Below the pieces are notes generated by a model. That model had not been told where the DNA came from. It saw nothing but the letters and a program-made list of their open reading frames with translations, and searched no databases. Shown piece by piece: positions 44,528-55,200 of a DNA stretch of 64,000 nt. Numbering within the stretch: the stretch's first letter is position 1; every line of letters begins with the position of its first letter. The stretch covers positions 35,809,234 to 35,873,233 of the forward strand of contig CM038471.1 in the NCBI GenBank assembly GCA_021464415.1, in the 5' to 3' direction. The stretch comes from Lonicera japonica. Lineage: Eukaryota > Streptophyta > Magnoliopsida > Dipsacales > Caprifoliaceae. Position numbers and translations under genes: made by a program.

Positions 44528-46109
44528 TGTGAGAATCCGCAAATGCGACCCCCAGGTCTCGTCCCCGTTCGTTGGGCGTCTGAAACGTCGAAACTGATTC
44601 CGTCGTTCCTTTTGCTGGAGTATCTTTGTTGATAGTTTATATCGGGTGTCCCTATGTTCTATTTCTAGATGCAAAAAGGGTTCGTTCAGAGTCGCCAGTA
44701 CGTTTTACAAGAAAACGGACAAAACAGTTGTGTAAGAGAAAAGGCTATAAACAAGCCTTTTCTTTACACGTTTGTTTACGAAACCAGGATTCTATAAGGT
44801 TCGGAAACTATATTATGGTTTGGGAAGGTGTTAAGCACCCATTCCGCCCTTTTGGTCTCTAGTGGTCTTATATGTTTATTCTATGTTGAAAAACTTGAAT
44901 GCTTTTACTGACAGTCTACTACTTTTCGAATGAAAAACCCTAATTTCTGGGAAAAAAGCGGGAAAAGGGATAAAAACCTTTGTGTTCCGAAATTCGATGT
45001 TTTTATTATTTGAAAGATGTAAATACAAATGACAAAACCTTTTTATTTTGAAAGAGTGTTCCGTATTATTTCCTCAGATAATGACGGTTTTCTCGTGTTT
45101 GTGATTACTTTTAAAAGTTCGAATTTTGTATCGGGACTAATTTAATATGGAATTAGAACTCTTTGAGGAGAGTTTTATCAGACATGTCGCAGTCCATAGA
45201 AAAGACAGGATATGTTGATTTTAATTCCTAGATAAGTCTTATCAGTCCGGGTTTTGAAAACAGAATTTTATCCGGATGATAATATACTTATACTTTTGAT
45301 TTTGCAAATGGTTTTATCAGGGTCTTTTTATTTTGCAAACAGTAAATTATTTGTAACTTGACAATAAGTTTATTCAAATAAAATGTGGACAAAACAACAA
45401 AAGTAAAACGAGTACACAGATTTCTAATGTTAAATACTGGAAGAGACTTTATTTACCTTCCCGACGAGAATAATAATAAGAAAGAAAATATAATACGGCA
45501 GAGAGATCTCCGGCGATAATAATCTTCTCCTTCTTCAGATATTTCCGAGAATTCGATTCCAGAGATGGGACACGTCGAGTGCCGAGAATAGATTCGATAA
45601 TTCTTCAGAAATAAGACGATAATCGAGAATGCTTGATGAGAGACTAGAAGATCAGATTAGAAACCTCTCCTTCTTGGTGTTCTGCTCTGCAATTGCTGTC
45701 TTGTTGCCGTTTTGTCGCTGTCACTGTGCTGTCCTTAATCCTTGGGAGGTGTTGGCCTATTTATAGTGCTGGGAAAGGTGTTTGTCACCCGACATGTCTC
45801 CCAAAAAGGGGTTTGTCACGCGACAATGTGTGTATGTCGCGCGACATTCAACTTTAATGATGTTTCCGACAGACTGATGTGTCAGAAAGTGAATGGTGGG
45901 GTGTTTGTCGCGCGACATGTCCCTATAAAGGGCATTTGTCGTGCGACATACTTGATTGCCGTGCGACATTTCCCTTAAAAACAGGTTTGTTTGGCCGACA
46001 AACCCTTTTGGGGCCGTTTCGGGTGTTCGGGTGGGTCCCAGACTCCAAAAATAGTAGTTCTCGAAGGTCGTTAGGGTTCTTGCGGGGGTCACGGATCGGG
46101 GTGTCTGCA
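44528..46109 (-). mobile_element. Tat-B 3' LTR (left)
   Basis: 1582 bp, TGTGAGAATCC to GTGTCTGCA. The minus-strand TATA box CTATAAATAG is at plus 45757-45766. Palindrome copies at 45784-45970 are partly decayed (for example TGTCACCCGACA). The terminal TGCA replaces TACA of the other LTRs. Confidence 0.92.
45784..45970. promoter_or_regulatory. TGTCGCGCGACA palindrome cluster, Tat-B left LTR
   Basis: About six intact or variant palindromes lie directly upstream of the LTR TATA box in element orientation. Variants differ mainly by C-to-T or G-to-A changes at CpG. Confidence 0.6.
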
Positions 46110-46316
46110 GACCCTCTCGACTCAAGCTCATTTCTTGCAAGGAATTGAGGCGACTGGAAGAGATCATGAGCAATGGCTCCTGCATGAACTCTAAAGGAGT
46201 GTGCGTATGAAAACGTGTTCGTGAATGCCTCTGGGGATGGCTTGTGTTTGGTTTTGCCTCTGGAGAGGGCTTTTGTTACCTAATTGCCTCTTTCGAGGGC
46301 TTTGATTTGCTCCATT

Positions 46317-46925
46317 TGCCTCAGATGGGAGGACTACCATTGCTCCACTATGCCTCTCTGGGAGGGCTTCGCCTCAGGTGGGAGGACTACCATTGCTCCA
46401 TTTTGCGCCTCAGGTGGGAGGACTACCATTGCTCCACTAGCCTCAGATGGGAGGACTACCATTGATCCACTTTGCGCCTCAGATGGGAGGACTACCATTG
46501 CTCCACTATGCCTCTCTGGGAGGGCTTCGCCTCATGTGGGAGGACTACCATTGCTCCATTTTGCGCCTCAGGTGGGAGGACTACCATTGCTCCACTAGCC
46601 TCAGATGGGAGGACTACCATTTGCTCCATTTTACGCCTCAGATGGGAGGACTACCATTGATCCACTTTCCGCCTCAGATGGGAGGACTACCATTTGCTCC
46701 ACTTTGCGCCTCAGGTGGGAGGACTACCATTTGCTCCACTATGCCTCTCTGGGAGGGCTTCGCCTCAGGTGGGAGGACTACCATTGCTCCATTTTGTGCC
46801 TCAGGTGGGAGGACTACCTATTGCTCCACTAGCCTCAGATGGGAGGACTACCATTGATCCACTTTGCGCCTCAAGTGGGAGGACTACCATTTTCTCCACT
46901 ATGCCTCTCTGGGAGGGCTTTGGAT
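46317..46925. repeat. Higher-order minisatellite array, Tat-B
   Basis: The same 36-38 bp units as in Tat-A (GCCTCAGATGGGAGGACTAC). The block marker GCCTCTCTGGGAGGGCTTCG falls near 46351, 46509, 46742 and 46903, so spacing is less regular and the array is about 40 percent shorter than in Tat-A. Confidence 0.9.
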
Positions 46926-46941
46926 CTGTAAAAAAGAAAAT

Positions 46942-47158
46942 TACCTTTGGGAGGGCTTTTGTGAGTATTTTTTGCCTCTAGTGAAGGCTTGTGTTTGTGT
47001 TTTGCCTCTGGCGAGAGCTTGTTTTTGTGCTTTGCCTCTGGCGAGGGCTTGTGTTTGTGTTTTTCCTCTGGCGAGGGCTTGTGTTTGTGATTTGCCTCTG
47101 ACGAGGGCTTGTGTTTGTGATTTGCCTTTGGTGAGGGCTTGTGTTTATTGCCTTTCTT
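46942..47158. repeat. Second minisatellite (about 30-bp unit), Tat-B
   Basis: Six to seven units of GCCTCTGGCGAGGGCTTGTG followed by TTTGTG, versus about three in Tat-A. The unit length is a multiple of three, which explains the long open frames crossing it. Confidence 0.85.
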
Positions 47159-47956
47159 AGACTGCTAGAGTGAGAGAGGGTAAATCTTTGCGAAGGTGAA
47201 AAGAGCTTCTCGGAGTCTAATTCGGATGTTCGTTTCCCTGTATCTTTCTGAACTTTACTCTCATGTTTTCCTCGAGTGAAGATACTTCTCTCAGAAGGCA
47301 GTTTTCGGATTTCTTTTGCTCTCCGTAGAGTGATGATCCGAGGTTTTCCAAACCATCTCTTTTGTATCGTGCTGAAAAGAAAATTTGTTTGAAAGTTCAA
47401 TCTCTGATCTCTGTTCTTTTCTTTTTTCTCTTTTGGTGGGCCCACATCGTATTCTGTTTTTCGATGCCCTTATTTCTTCCTCTTTTGGGAAAGACTTTTC
47501 CTGGCCTTTTCTGTTTTTGACCAGGAGTCTTTTATCCCTTCGTCGTGATCAGGAGCCTTACTCACCCAAAACGAAGCCCTGAGCCGGTTTTGGCCTAGCT
47601 GTCACTTTTGGTGTGGCTCTCCCTGTCACTCTGCATTTCTGTTTCTCTCGCTCGCTTTGGGCGCTCATGCTGGTTCTTTCTCTTTTCTACTCTTTCAATT
47701 TTTTCTATTCCCGTCTTATCCGGGTATTTGCTTTTTCTCATTGATGGTGTTGGTCCTTCCTGGGAGATCAGAGACTACTTTAACCATTTGTATTTCGTGT
47801 CCGCATTTTTCGGAGAGATGATTTGGAAGTCATTTCATCGAATTCTCATCCTGCGTGTGCAGTTTTTAGCAAATTTTTTCGAAAACTGCTTCTCCGAAGT
47901 CCCCCTACAGGAGATAAAATGAGAAAAAGGTCAAAAAATCAGGGGAGGGGGTGATT
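47159..47956. other. Spacer between minisatellite and antisense promoter, Tat-B
   Basis: Close match to 14039-14827 in Tat-A with a 12-bp insertion near 47790. I see no supported gene. Confidence 0.6.
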
Positions 47957-48040
47957 GTCGAGCGATATCTCGGTGGCAAGGCTCTTTGTCGCGCGACAAT
48001 GAGCCTGTTTGTCGCGCGACATATTGATCCATTATATAAA
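47957..48040 (+). promoter_or_regulatory. Promoter of the Tat-B plant-mobile-domain gene
   Basis: Three palindromes: a decayed TGTCGAGCGATA (47957-47968) and two perfect TGTCGCGCGACA (47987-47998 and 48010-48021). TATATAAA follows at 48033-48040, 11 bp after the last palindrome, the same spacing as in Tat-A. The third copy is absent from Tat-A. Confidence 0.65.
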
Positions 48041-48177
48041 CCCCTTGCTGAGCTCATTCCACCTCATTCTCTCCTTCCTCTTTCTCTCTCTAGCTCTCTT
48101 TCTCTCTTCTCCTAAGCGCGGAAGCCCTGCCATTTTTTTGACTTTTTCGATTTTTCTTATATTCCACTCATACTCAG

Positions 48178-51100
48178 ATGGATCCTGCACAGCCAGATAG
48201 ATTAGAGGGTGACCAGGAGGAGGTCACTTTTACTGACGCTCAGGGCGTTCTCCGGTGCAGTCCTCATCATGACGATTGGGAGGACCTCGACTGATACGGA
48301 GAGGATGGGGTGGATCGCGGTCGGGCAGTGGTCTACCGAGATGTTACTCGGGCTGCTCCAGTCCCGGATGTCCCGTGGCTTTTGATGGAGCCAGTTTCTC
48401 ACGAGATCTGTCGATGGTCTCTGGTATGTCTTCTTTTCGTGTTTTTATCTGTTCTATTATTTCTGTCATTTCCTGCATGTATTTTAAACAATGTTAGTAT
48501 GCATGTCTGCTTAGAAATAACGTCCGATTTAGCGAACACATACTTTTACTTGTGATACCCTTTAGGTTCTTTTTAGAAAATTACATAATATACCCCTATA
48601 ACTCTATAACTCTCATAATTACACCAAAATACCCTCAGGTTTGGAAAATTGCATAATTTACCCTTATATCCCTATAACTCTCATAATTACACCAAAATAC
48701 CCTCAGGTTTGGAAAATTGCATAATTTACCCTTATATCCCTATAACTCTCATAATTACGCCAAAATACCCTCAGGTTTGGAAAATTACATAATTTACCCT
48801 TATAACCCTATAACTCTCATAACTACACCAAAATACCCTCAAGTTCGGAAAATCACATAATTTACCCTTATATCCCTATAACTCTCATAATTACACCAAA
48901 AAATACCCTCAGGTTTGGAAAATTACATAATTTGCTCTTATAACCCTATAACTCTCATAATTACACCAAAATACCCTCCGGTTTGGAAAATCACATAATT
49001 TATCCTTATAACCCTATAACTCTCATAATTACACCAAAATACCATCAGGTTTGGAAAATTACATAATTTACCCTTATAACCCTATAACTCTCGTAATTAC
49101 ACCAAAATACCCTCAGGTTTGAAAAATTACATAATTTACCCTTATAACCCTATAACTCTCATAATTACACCAAAATACCCTCAGGTTTGGAAAATTACAT
49201 AATTTACCCTTATAACCCTATAACTCTCATAATTACACCAAAATACCCTCAGGTTTGGAAAATTACATAATTTACCCTTATAACCCTATAATTCTCATAA
49301 TTACACCAAAATATCCTCCGGTTTGGAAAATTACATAATTTACCCTTATAACCTTATAACTCTCATAATTACACCAAAATACCCTCAGGTTTCTTATATC
49401 TATATCTCCCTTTTGTTTGTAGTGGGTTGGCCGAGGTTGGGGTTCTCCCAACGCTATTTCTTTGGAGTGGAGACAGGCACCGGCCCCTGTCCAGGAGTTG
49501 CTCCTTGCGACTCCATTTGGTTCCCTCTTTGACGCCCTTCCGGAGCGAGTATTTAGGGCGGCAGTTTTAGTGTCGGCATTGGCCTCCCATTGGTGGGATA
49601 ATACTCATACCTTCCATTGGAGCTGGGGGGAGATGACGATGACCCCCCTCGATATTTTTGCTCTGACTGGGATTCCTTCAGGGGGTCCCTATACAGATCG
49701 ATGTCCCCTTGCGTCTGATGGCAGAGGGCATTGTTGGTGCACTAGGATGGTTCCCGGAGCGACGGAGTTCCGGTGATACGATTCATCGAGCTGTCTTGGT
49801 TACGCGATTAGCCACAGAGAGAGCTCGATTAATTACTTCGGGGGTGCTGATGACCCGTCAGGAGGCGCGCCAGTATGCCCGCATCCTTCTTCTACTGACA
49901 CTCCATGATCTATTCGAGGCCCGTGGGGGGGACACGGCCCATCTTTGGTGGCTGCCCTATCTTCGGGACTTCAGTATCATGTTTGACTACGACTGAGGAG
50001 GCTTCATTCTTGCAGTCCTATATGATGCCATGGACCAGGTTTCTTGCCATTTAGCCCTGAACCTCAAGGGCTTCTCATTGCTGTGGGAGGTACATACTTT
50101 TGTCCTTTTATCTTTGCTTTAGTTCTTTGCATATTACTTGTTGATTATTGTTGATATTCTTTATATTTCCTCTTCAGAGTTGGTTCGTTGCGTATACTCG
50201 TCTGGGGCACGCCCAGGTGGATCTCCTCGTCGAGAACGAGGATCAATTTCCTTTTCTCTGCCGATTCATCGCGGAGAACTATAGGTCTCCTTATGTATAC
50301 CGGACTCGGGAGACCGGAGCTGCTGCCGTCCATGACCTCTTGGAGGAGCAGGTAAATATTTTAGTATTCTTGCTTTTCAATAGTCAGACAAAAATATAAA
50401 TTACTGAAATAAAATCTTGTTCTCTTTTCAGATTGAGTGGGCCCCTTGGGGTGATCTGGGTCTCTATTTTGGGTATGGCCGTGCTCAGACCGCCTCGAGG
50501 ACCAGGCGGCTTATCAGGGATGAGTACGGTCTTCACTTCTATTTGGGCGAGAGGGTTATTCGCCAGCATACACCGGCCCAGTGGCCTCGAGTTCCTTTAT
50601 TCCCGCCAGTTCTGATGAGGCGGACGGGCGAGATCGACCCAGTGATGGTGCAGGCGTTGGTTGACGGGCTTGGATTTCAGACTTTCATCGAGGAGGGAGA
50701 TTATGCTATCTTCGCTGCCTGTTACTTGATGAGGGAGCCGAAGGGGACTCGGGGACTGGTCTTCTATGAGCGATACCGGGCGTTGGGAGGCGATCCCAAC
50801 TATATACGAGGACAGACTCATTTGTCCAAGACGATCCCCGGTCATTTGCCGCCTATCCCTGATCAGAGGGATAACATTTTGGATTCTGACGACGATGAAC
50901 CTGAGGGAGAGAGGGACGTCCCTGCTGCTGCCGAGGGAGGTGCTGATAGGCCTGAGGGCGGTGAGGGAAGTGGGACAGCAGTGGTTCCAGAGCAGCCATA
51001 TCAGACCACGCCTAGAGAGGAGCAGGATGCTGAGAGAGGGGGAGGTGAGCGGTCCTGGGAGCTTGCGGACTTCGGGGTCGACTACGAGCAGTTTGGGCAG

Positions 51101-51817
51101 ACCCCTCCTGCTACTGCTGTTTCTAGTGGGGTCCTGCCTCTGAGAGCGACGGCCGTTGTGGACCCTCCAGGTGTTCGTACTTATGCCACGCTGACTCCTC
51201 TTTCGTCTGCTGCCATGGGTCCTCCGGTTAGATCTATAGGTCTTAGTGGCTCATCTTCTCGCCCTCCTTTGTACCCGATTCATGAGGAGGGTGGGTCTAC
51301 TTCTGTTGCTATGCCGGCGAGTTCGTCCGTCCATCCGGTAGATCTGCCGACACTTCCTCGGGATTTCTCCTATGTTGGTGCCAGTTTACATCAATATACG
51401 GTGTCAGAGTATCCTCTCCTTGAGGATACATTTGACTACTTGGGTGGCCATTTTGATGATGAGGTATGTGCTTTTCTTCCCTCAATATCCCTTCATATCC
51501 ATGCTTACTTATTTTATCGGTGTTGATTCTTCTTTCTTTTCTTTTCAGCGGGTGAGCGTGCGTGTGGCGGATCTGAGGGCTTGGCATTCCCAGTACCTTT
51601 ACAGCTGGAACCTGCTCCAGTACGTTGGTCGAGACCCTACGACATACATGCATAACTATCAGAGGGTGATAGATGTCTCCTTGCGGGTAGATGACCCTTT
51701 GTCTTCCTCTCGTGCTCGGACGGAGTCTCGGAGGAGCAGTAGTCGGACCTCCAGGCGATCTCGGTCTTCGATGATTCGCCCCACGGCACCGGTCCAGTCG
51801 ACGGGGCCTTCTTAGGC
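48178..51817 (+). pseudogene. Antisense plant mobile domain (PMD) gene, five exons, Tat-B copy
   Basis: Exons: 48178-48423, 49423-50089, 50178-50351, 50432-51463 and 51549-51817. Introns are GT-AG and phase 0; exon 3 (174 bp) and exon 4 (1032 bp) have the same lengths as in Tat-A. Exon 2 shows the PMD core: SALASHWWDNTHTFHWSWGE, MTMTPLDIFALTGIP. Exons 3-4 give SWFVAYTRLGHAQVDLLVEN and a fully open 344-codon stretch with an acidic LDSDDDEPEGERD segment. Exon 5 is arginine/serine-rich. Breaks: TGA at 48292, a G-run shift near 49680 shared with Tat-A, TGA near 49996 and a TAG near 51815 that removes about 35 C-terminal residues. The role in the element is unknown; its independent promoter argues that it was once expressed against gag-pol. 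Confidence 0.78.
48424..49422 (+). repeat. Intron 1 of the Tat-B PMD gene with 68-bp minisatellite
   Basis: GTATGTCTTC to TTTGTTTGTAG. About 12 units of the 68-bp repeat fill 48562-49390. Donor and acceptor flanks are non-repetitive and conserved with Tat-A. Confidence 0.9.
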
Positions 51818-51905
51818 AGCAGCTCCCTTTACTCAGGGCGTCCCAGAGGTCAATCCTACTTCGGAGGAGGATTCCGGTGACAGTGGTAGCGTGTTGAAGC
51901 ACGCT

Positions 51906-52241
51906 AGGATAGATTATTTTTCTTTTCCTGCATTTGGTTAGTTCAGATAGATATGTAGTTTTTATTTTTAGATGTTTAGACAGAGATTTAGTTTTCTGAA
52001 AACTGTTCTTTTATTAGTTCTTTATGAAAAATCCTTATTTGTGTCTGATGTTATGCATTTATTTATCTATGATGAATGATAATTACATGGATTGATAAAT
52101 TAGGAATCATACCTTGTAATGTGGCTGTGCTTAGGGTTCCTGCAAAATAATAGAGTGAGCACAATGCATAAAAAAGTGGATCTTTTGGCAAGAATGACTC
52201 TTATGTGTGAGAAAAGCAAAAATAGGGTGTGAACAAGTGGG
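51906..52241. other. Intergenic stretch between the two antisense genes, Tat-B
   Basis: It contains the 3' untranslated region of the PMD gene and the upstream region of the second gene. It is AT-rich and closely matches 18907-19231 of Tat-A. No ORF is supported. Confidence 0.6.
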
Positions 52242-52325
52242 ATTGTCGCGTGACAATCCCTCCTGGACATGGGTTTGTCGCGCGACAAACAGGTACAGGA
52301 TCCTATTTTTTTTTGCTATAAATAC
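52242..52325 (+). promoter_or_regulatory. Promoter of the second antisense gene, Tat-B
   Basis: ATTGTCGCGTGACAAT (52242-52257) and a perfect TTTGTCGCGCGACAAA (52274-52289) precede the TATA box CTATAAATAC (52316-52325). The start codon at 52363 implies a very short leader. Confidence 0.65.
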
Positions 52326-52362
52326 ACCCATCTTCCTTCCTTCATCCCCACACCTTCCCAAA

Positions 52363-53619
52363 ATGTCTTCTTATCACACAAGTTCTGATTTCTCTTATGT
52401 TGAAGCCCGAGATGCTCTGATATCTTCTGAGAATGGCTTGAACTTTGGTGTATTTCGTCCTTTAGTGGGTTGGTGCCATCGTCCTATAGATTTTTCATTT
52501 TTGTTGGGTGCTTTGTATTTCTGGAGTCCTGCGGATCATCTTTTTTGTTTCGGGCTAGATGAGCTATGTCCGACTTATGAAGAATTTTCCCGGCTGTTGC
52601 ATTCTGATGTTCGTCTCCCGATGGCTGTTCCCATAGAAGAAATCGGTCCTCGAGACATGTTGATTGCTCTGTTAGCCATTCCCCAAGTGGCTTGTGATTG
52701 TTTTATTATTGATGGGCTTCTTGACCTCCATAAAATGGTGAGGTTCTTTCATCGTTATGAGGAGAGAGCTTCTTATAGTGCGGGGCGTACTGTAGCAGCC
52801 TTGATTTGTCTCGTTTCTGATATGCTACTGGTGACAGGCTCTTCCTATGTTGATCCGACTATTCTGAGTTTGATTTACCATGCTAGGAATGGGGAATCTA
52901 TAGCGCCTATCGTTCTTGCAGAGACTCTGAATGGCCTGGATGACCTCAAAAGGGGAGCTTCACCCTTCCTCAGGGGAAGTCCGCGCTTACTATATATGTG
53001 GCTGTTGGAGCGTTTCCGATCGGTGGGCTTTAATGGGGTTCGGCTTGACAACCCGACGCATTTCTTTCGTCGTCCCCTCTTTGGTGCCTTGACCATGTCT
53101 TCCTCTAATTGGACAGTGTGATTTTCAGAGAACTTTCGAGCTATCCGGTGGAACATTCCTTGGTGGAAGCTGAGGACGATAGTGCTTAGTACCGGGGGGC
53201 AGAATTACGTTCGGCTCCGTGGGCTCTGGTTTACTTCTTTTTATCTTCCAGGGCGTCTTCTTCGGCAATTTAACGTCCCTCAAAGCATCCCCCTTAGTCT
53301 GAACAACTTCTCTTCCGAGTTTAAGTTTCTGACCCAGCATGTTTCTTCATCAGTGGAGAGAATATGGCGTGCTCGACTGACTCGTCAGTTCAACTATGCT
53401 CGTTTTGGTATTTCCAGGCCCCTCCGGGTTGACATCATCCGTTCTCGTTGGGGGTCTCTGGAAGAGGAGCTAATTGATGACCCCTTTCAAATAGAATGGT
53501 TTCGGTTCATGGATACTGAGGCCACTGATGATAACATAGCCCTTGCGTACCAGATTCTGGATGAGGCTCGAATTGACTTGGCTACTGAGGACCCTGCTTG
53601 GCCAACCCCTAGGGATTAG
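52363..53619 (+). pseudogene. Second antisense gene (DUF7745-like), near-intact Tat-B copy
   Basis: A 418-codon single exon starts MSSYHTSSDFSYVEARDALI and ends PAWPTPRD with TAG at 53617. One TGA at 53119-53121 is the only interruption; Tat-A reads TGG there. The block FFHRYEERASYSAGRTVAAL, then VLAETLNGLDDLKRG and LLYMWLLERF, resembles the plant DUF7745-type domain common in transposon-derived proteins; this is from memory and should be checked. The C-terminal part is basic and arginine-rich (WRARLTRQFNYARFGISRPL). No catalytic motif is evident. The gene converges on pol, whose stop is about 220 bp away. Confidence 0.7.
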
Positions 53620-53838
53620 TTTCTTCTGTATGCTGAATCTCCTTTGTAACTTTCGGTGTTCTGAACCACCTTCATAATAAACAAGGGACCTTTTATGAGA
53701 AATAAATTTCTTTACAATGTTTTAAACCGGGCCTGACGTCACTTCTCAGGTTGCCTACGTTCCCCTTTTGATTTTTCTAGAAACACAAATTTGAGTTGGG
53801 GCTCAGGTTTACATAGTTCTTAACTATACATGTTACAT
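53620..53838. other. Convergent 3' region between antisense gene 2 and pol
   Basis: It holds AATAAACAAGG and AGAAATAAATTTC, plausible plus-strand polyadenylation signals, about 60-90 bp after the gene 2 stop. The pol stop lies on the opposite strand at 53836-53838. Confidence 0.5.
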
Positions 53839-55200
53839 CTATTGGTAGTACTTCTTTAGTCGATCCATGTTGACTGGGGAATGTAGTAACTGTCCGTCCA
53901 AATCAGCGAGTATAGCGGCACCCCCTATATCAATCTCTTTGACGATGTATGGCCCTGTCCACTTCTGACCAAACTTTCCCCTTGGGTCTCTGGCTGGTTC
54001 TCGAATTTCTTTCAACACGATGTCGTTCTTATTGATACCCCGAGTCTTCACTTTCTGGTTAAATGCTCGAGCGATTCTCTTTTGATACCCTTGGTGGTGA
54101 TATGCGGCTTTTAATCTCTTCTCATCCAACAATGCCAGCTCGTCATAACGTGCCTGGACCCATTCCAACTCATTAACTTGATTCTCTAACATTACTCTGA
54201 GGGAGGGGACCTCTAACTCAACAGGGAGGACTGCTTCCATCCCGTATGTAAGTGAAAATGGGGTTGCCCCAGTAGAGACCCTTTCAGTGGTGCGGTATCC
54301 CCACAATGCATATGTTAATTTCTCTGGCCAGTCTCGACAGGTGTCAGTCATCTTGCTCAGGATATTCTTCAGATTCTTGTTGGCGGCCTCAACTGCCCCA
54401 TTAGTTTGCGGTCGGTATGGTGAAGATCTGTGTCGGGTAATACCGTATTCCTCCATGACTGTATTAGCTTCTCCTTCGAAGTGGGTGCCGTTGTCCGAGA
54501 TGATCTCGTGTGGGACCCCATACCGGCAGATGATATTCTGTTTGATGAATCGGGCAACTTTCTTGGCGTCAAGGGTCTGGAAAGACTCGGCCTCTACCCA
54601 TTTAATGAAGTAGTCGATGGCTACTAGTATGAATTCGTGGCCGTTGTTGGCTTTGGGCGAAATTTTTCCAATGATGTCAATTCCCCAGATTGCGAAAGGC
54701 CAGGGAGCAGTCATTTTGTATAACTCATTCGGAGGAAGTTTCTGGGACTTAGCGTAGATTTGACATTTGTGGCAACGGCGTACGTGTTTAACGCAGTCGT
54801 TTTGCAGGGTAGACCAGAAATAACCTTGTCTGATGATTTTGCGAGCAAGTGTATGACCGCTCATATGAGGTCCGCAATTGCCCCCATGTATCTGATCCAT
54901 CATTTTGACGGATTCTTCTTCGGTGAGACATTGGAGATGGGTCCCGTCGTAGTTCCTCTTATACAGCCTTCCGGCACAAAGTATGAACCCTGATGCTAAT
55001 CTTCTGAGTGTGATCCGCATTTTCTTATCTGTTTGCTCGGGATACAGATGATTTTTCAATAAGTTCCAGATGTCATAAAACCAAGTGGTTGAGTCCCCAT
55101 CCTTTTCATTTTCTACCTCAAGGGCCATGCAGTGTACTGGTCCTGGTCTTTTTTGTATAGTGAGAGTTATTTCTTCCATCCCTTCTGGGATATCGATCAT
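53839..55200 (-). CDS. pol: Tat-B integrase
   Basis: A 453-residue open block, the best preserved part of Tat-B pol. The zinc-binding region is present (IHGGNCGPHMSGHTLARKI, HVRRCHKCQIYA). The catalytic triad is recognisable: D in WGIDIIGKI, D in IISDNGTHFEG and E in TNGAVEAANKNLKN, with the expected spacing. The C-terminal part has KWTGPYIVKEIDIGGAAILA, the usual post-core beta region, and ends NMDRLKKYYQ. It inserts the element cDNA into nuclear DNA and made the ATTAC duplication here. No break is visible in this block, but it is separated from RT by stops. Confidence 0.9.
   Translation of the reverse strand: MIDIPEGMEEITLTIQKRPGPVHCMALEVENEKDGDSTTWFYDIWNLLKNHLYPEQTDKKMRITLRRLASGFILCAGRLYKRNYDGTHLQCLTEEESVKMMDQIHGGNCGPHMSGHTLARKIIRQGYFWSTLQNDCVKHVRRCHKCQIYAKSQKLPPNELYKMTAPWPFAIWGIDIIGKISPKANNGHEFILVAIDYFIKWVEAESFQTLDAKKVARFIKQNIICRYGVPHEIISDNGTHFEGEANTVMEEYGITRHRSSPYRPQTNGAVEAANKNLKNILSKMTDTCRDWPEKLTYALWGYRTTERVSTGATPFSLTYGMEAVLPVELEVPSLRVMLENQVNELEWVQARYDELALLDEKRLKAAYHHQGYQKRIARAFNQKVKTRGINKNDIVLKEIREPARDPRGKFGQKWTGPYIVKEIDIGGAAILADLDGQLLHSPVNMDRLKKYYQ

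Noticed and set aside
54287..54613. Plus-strand ORFs opposite the Tat-B integrase
   Set aside because: They are shadows of the integrase frame on minus, which has all catalytic motifs.
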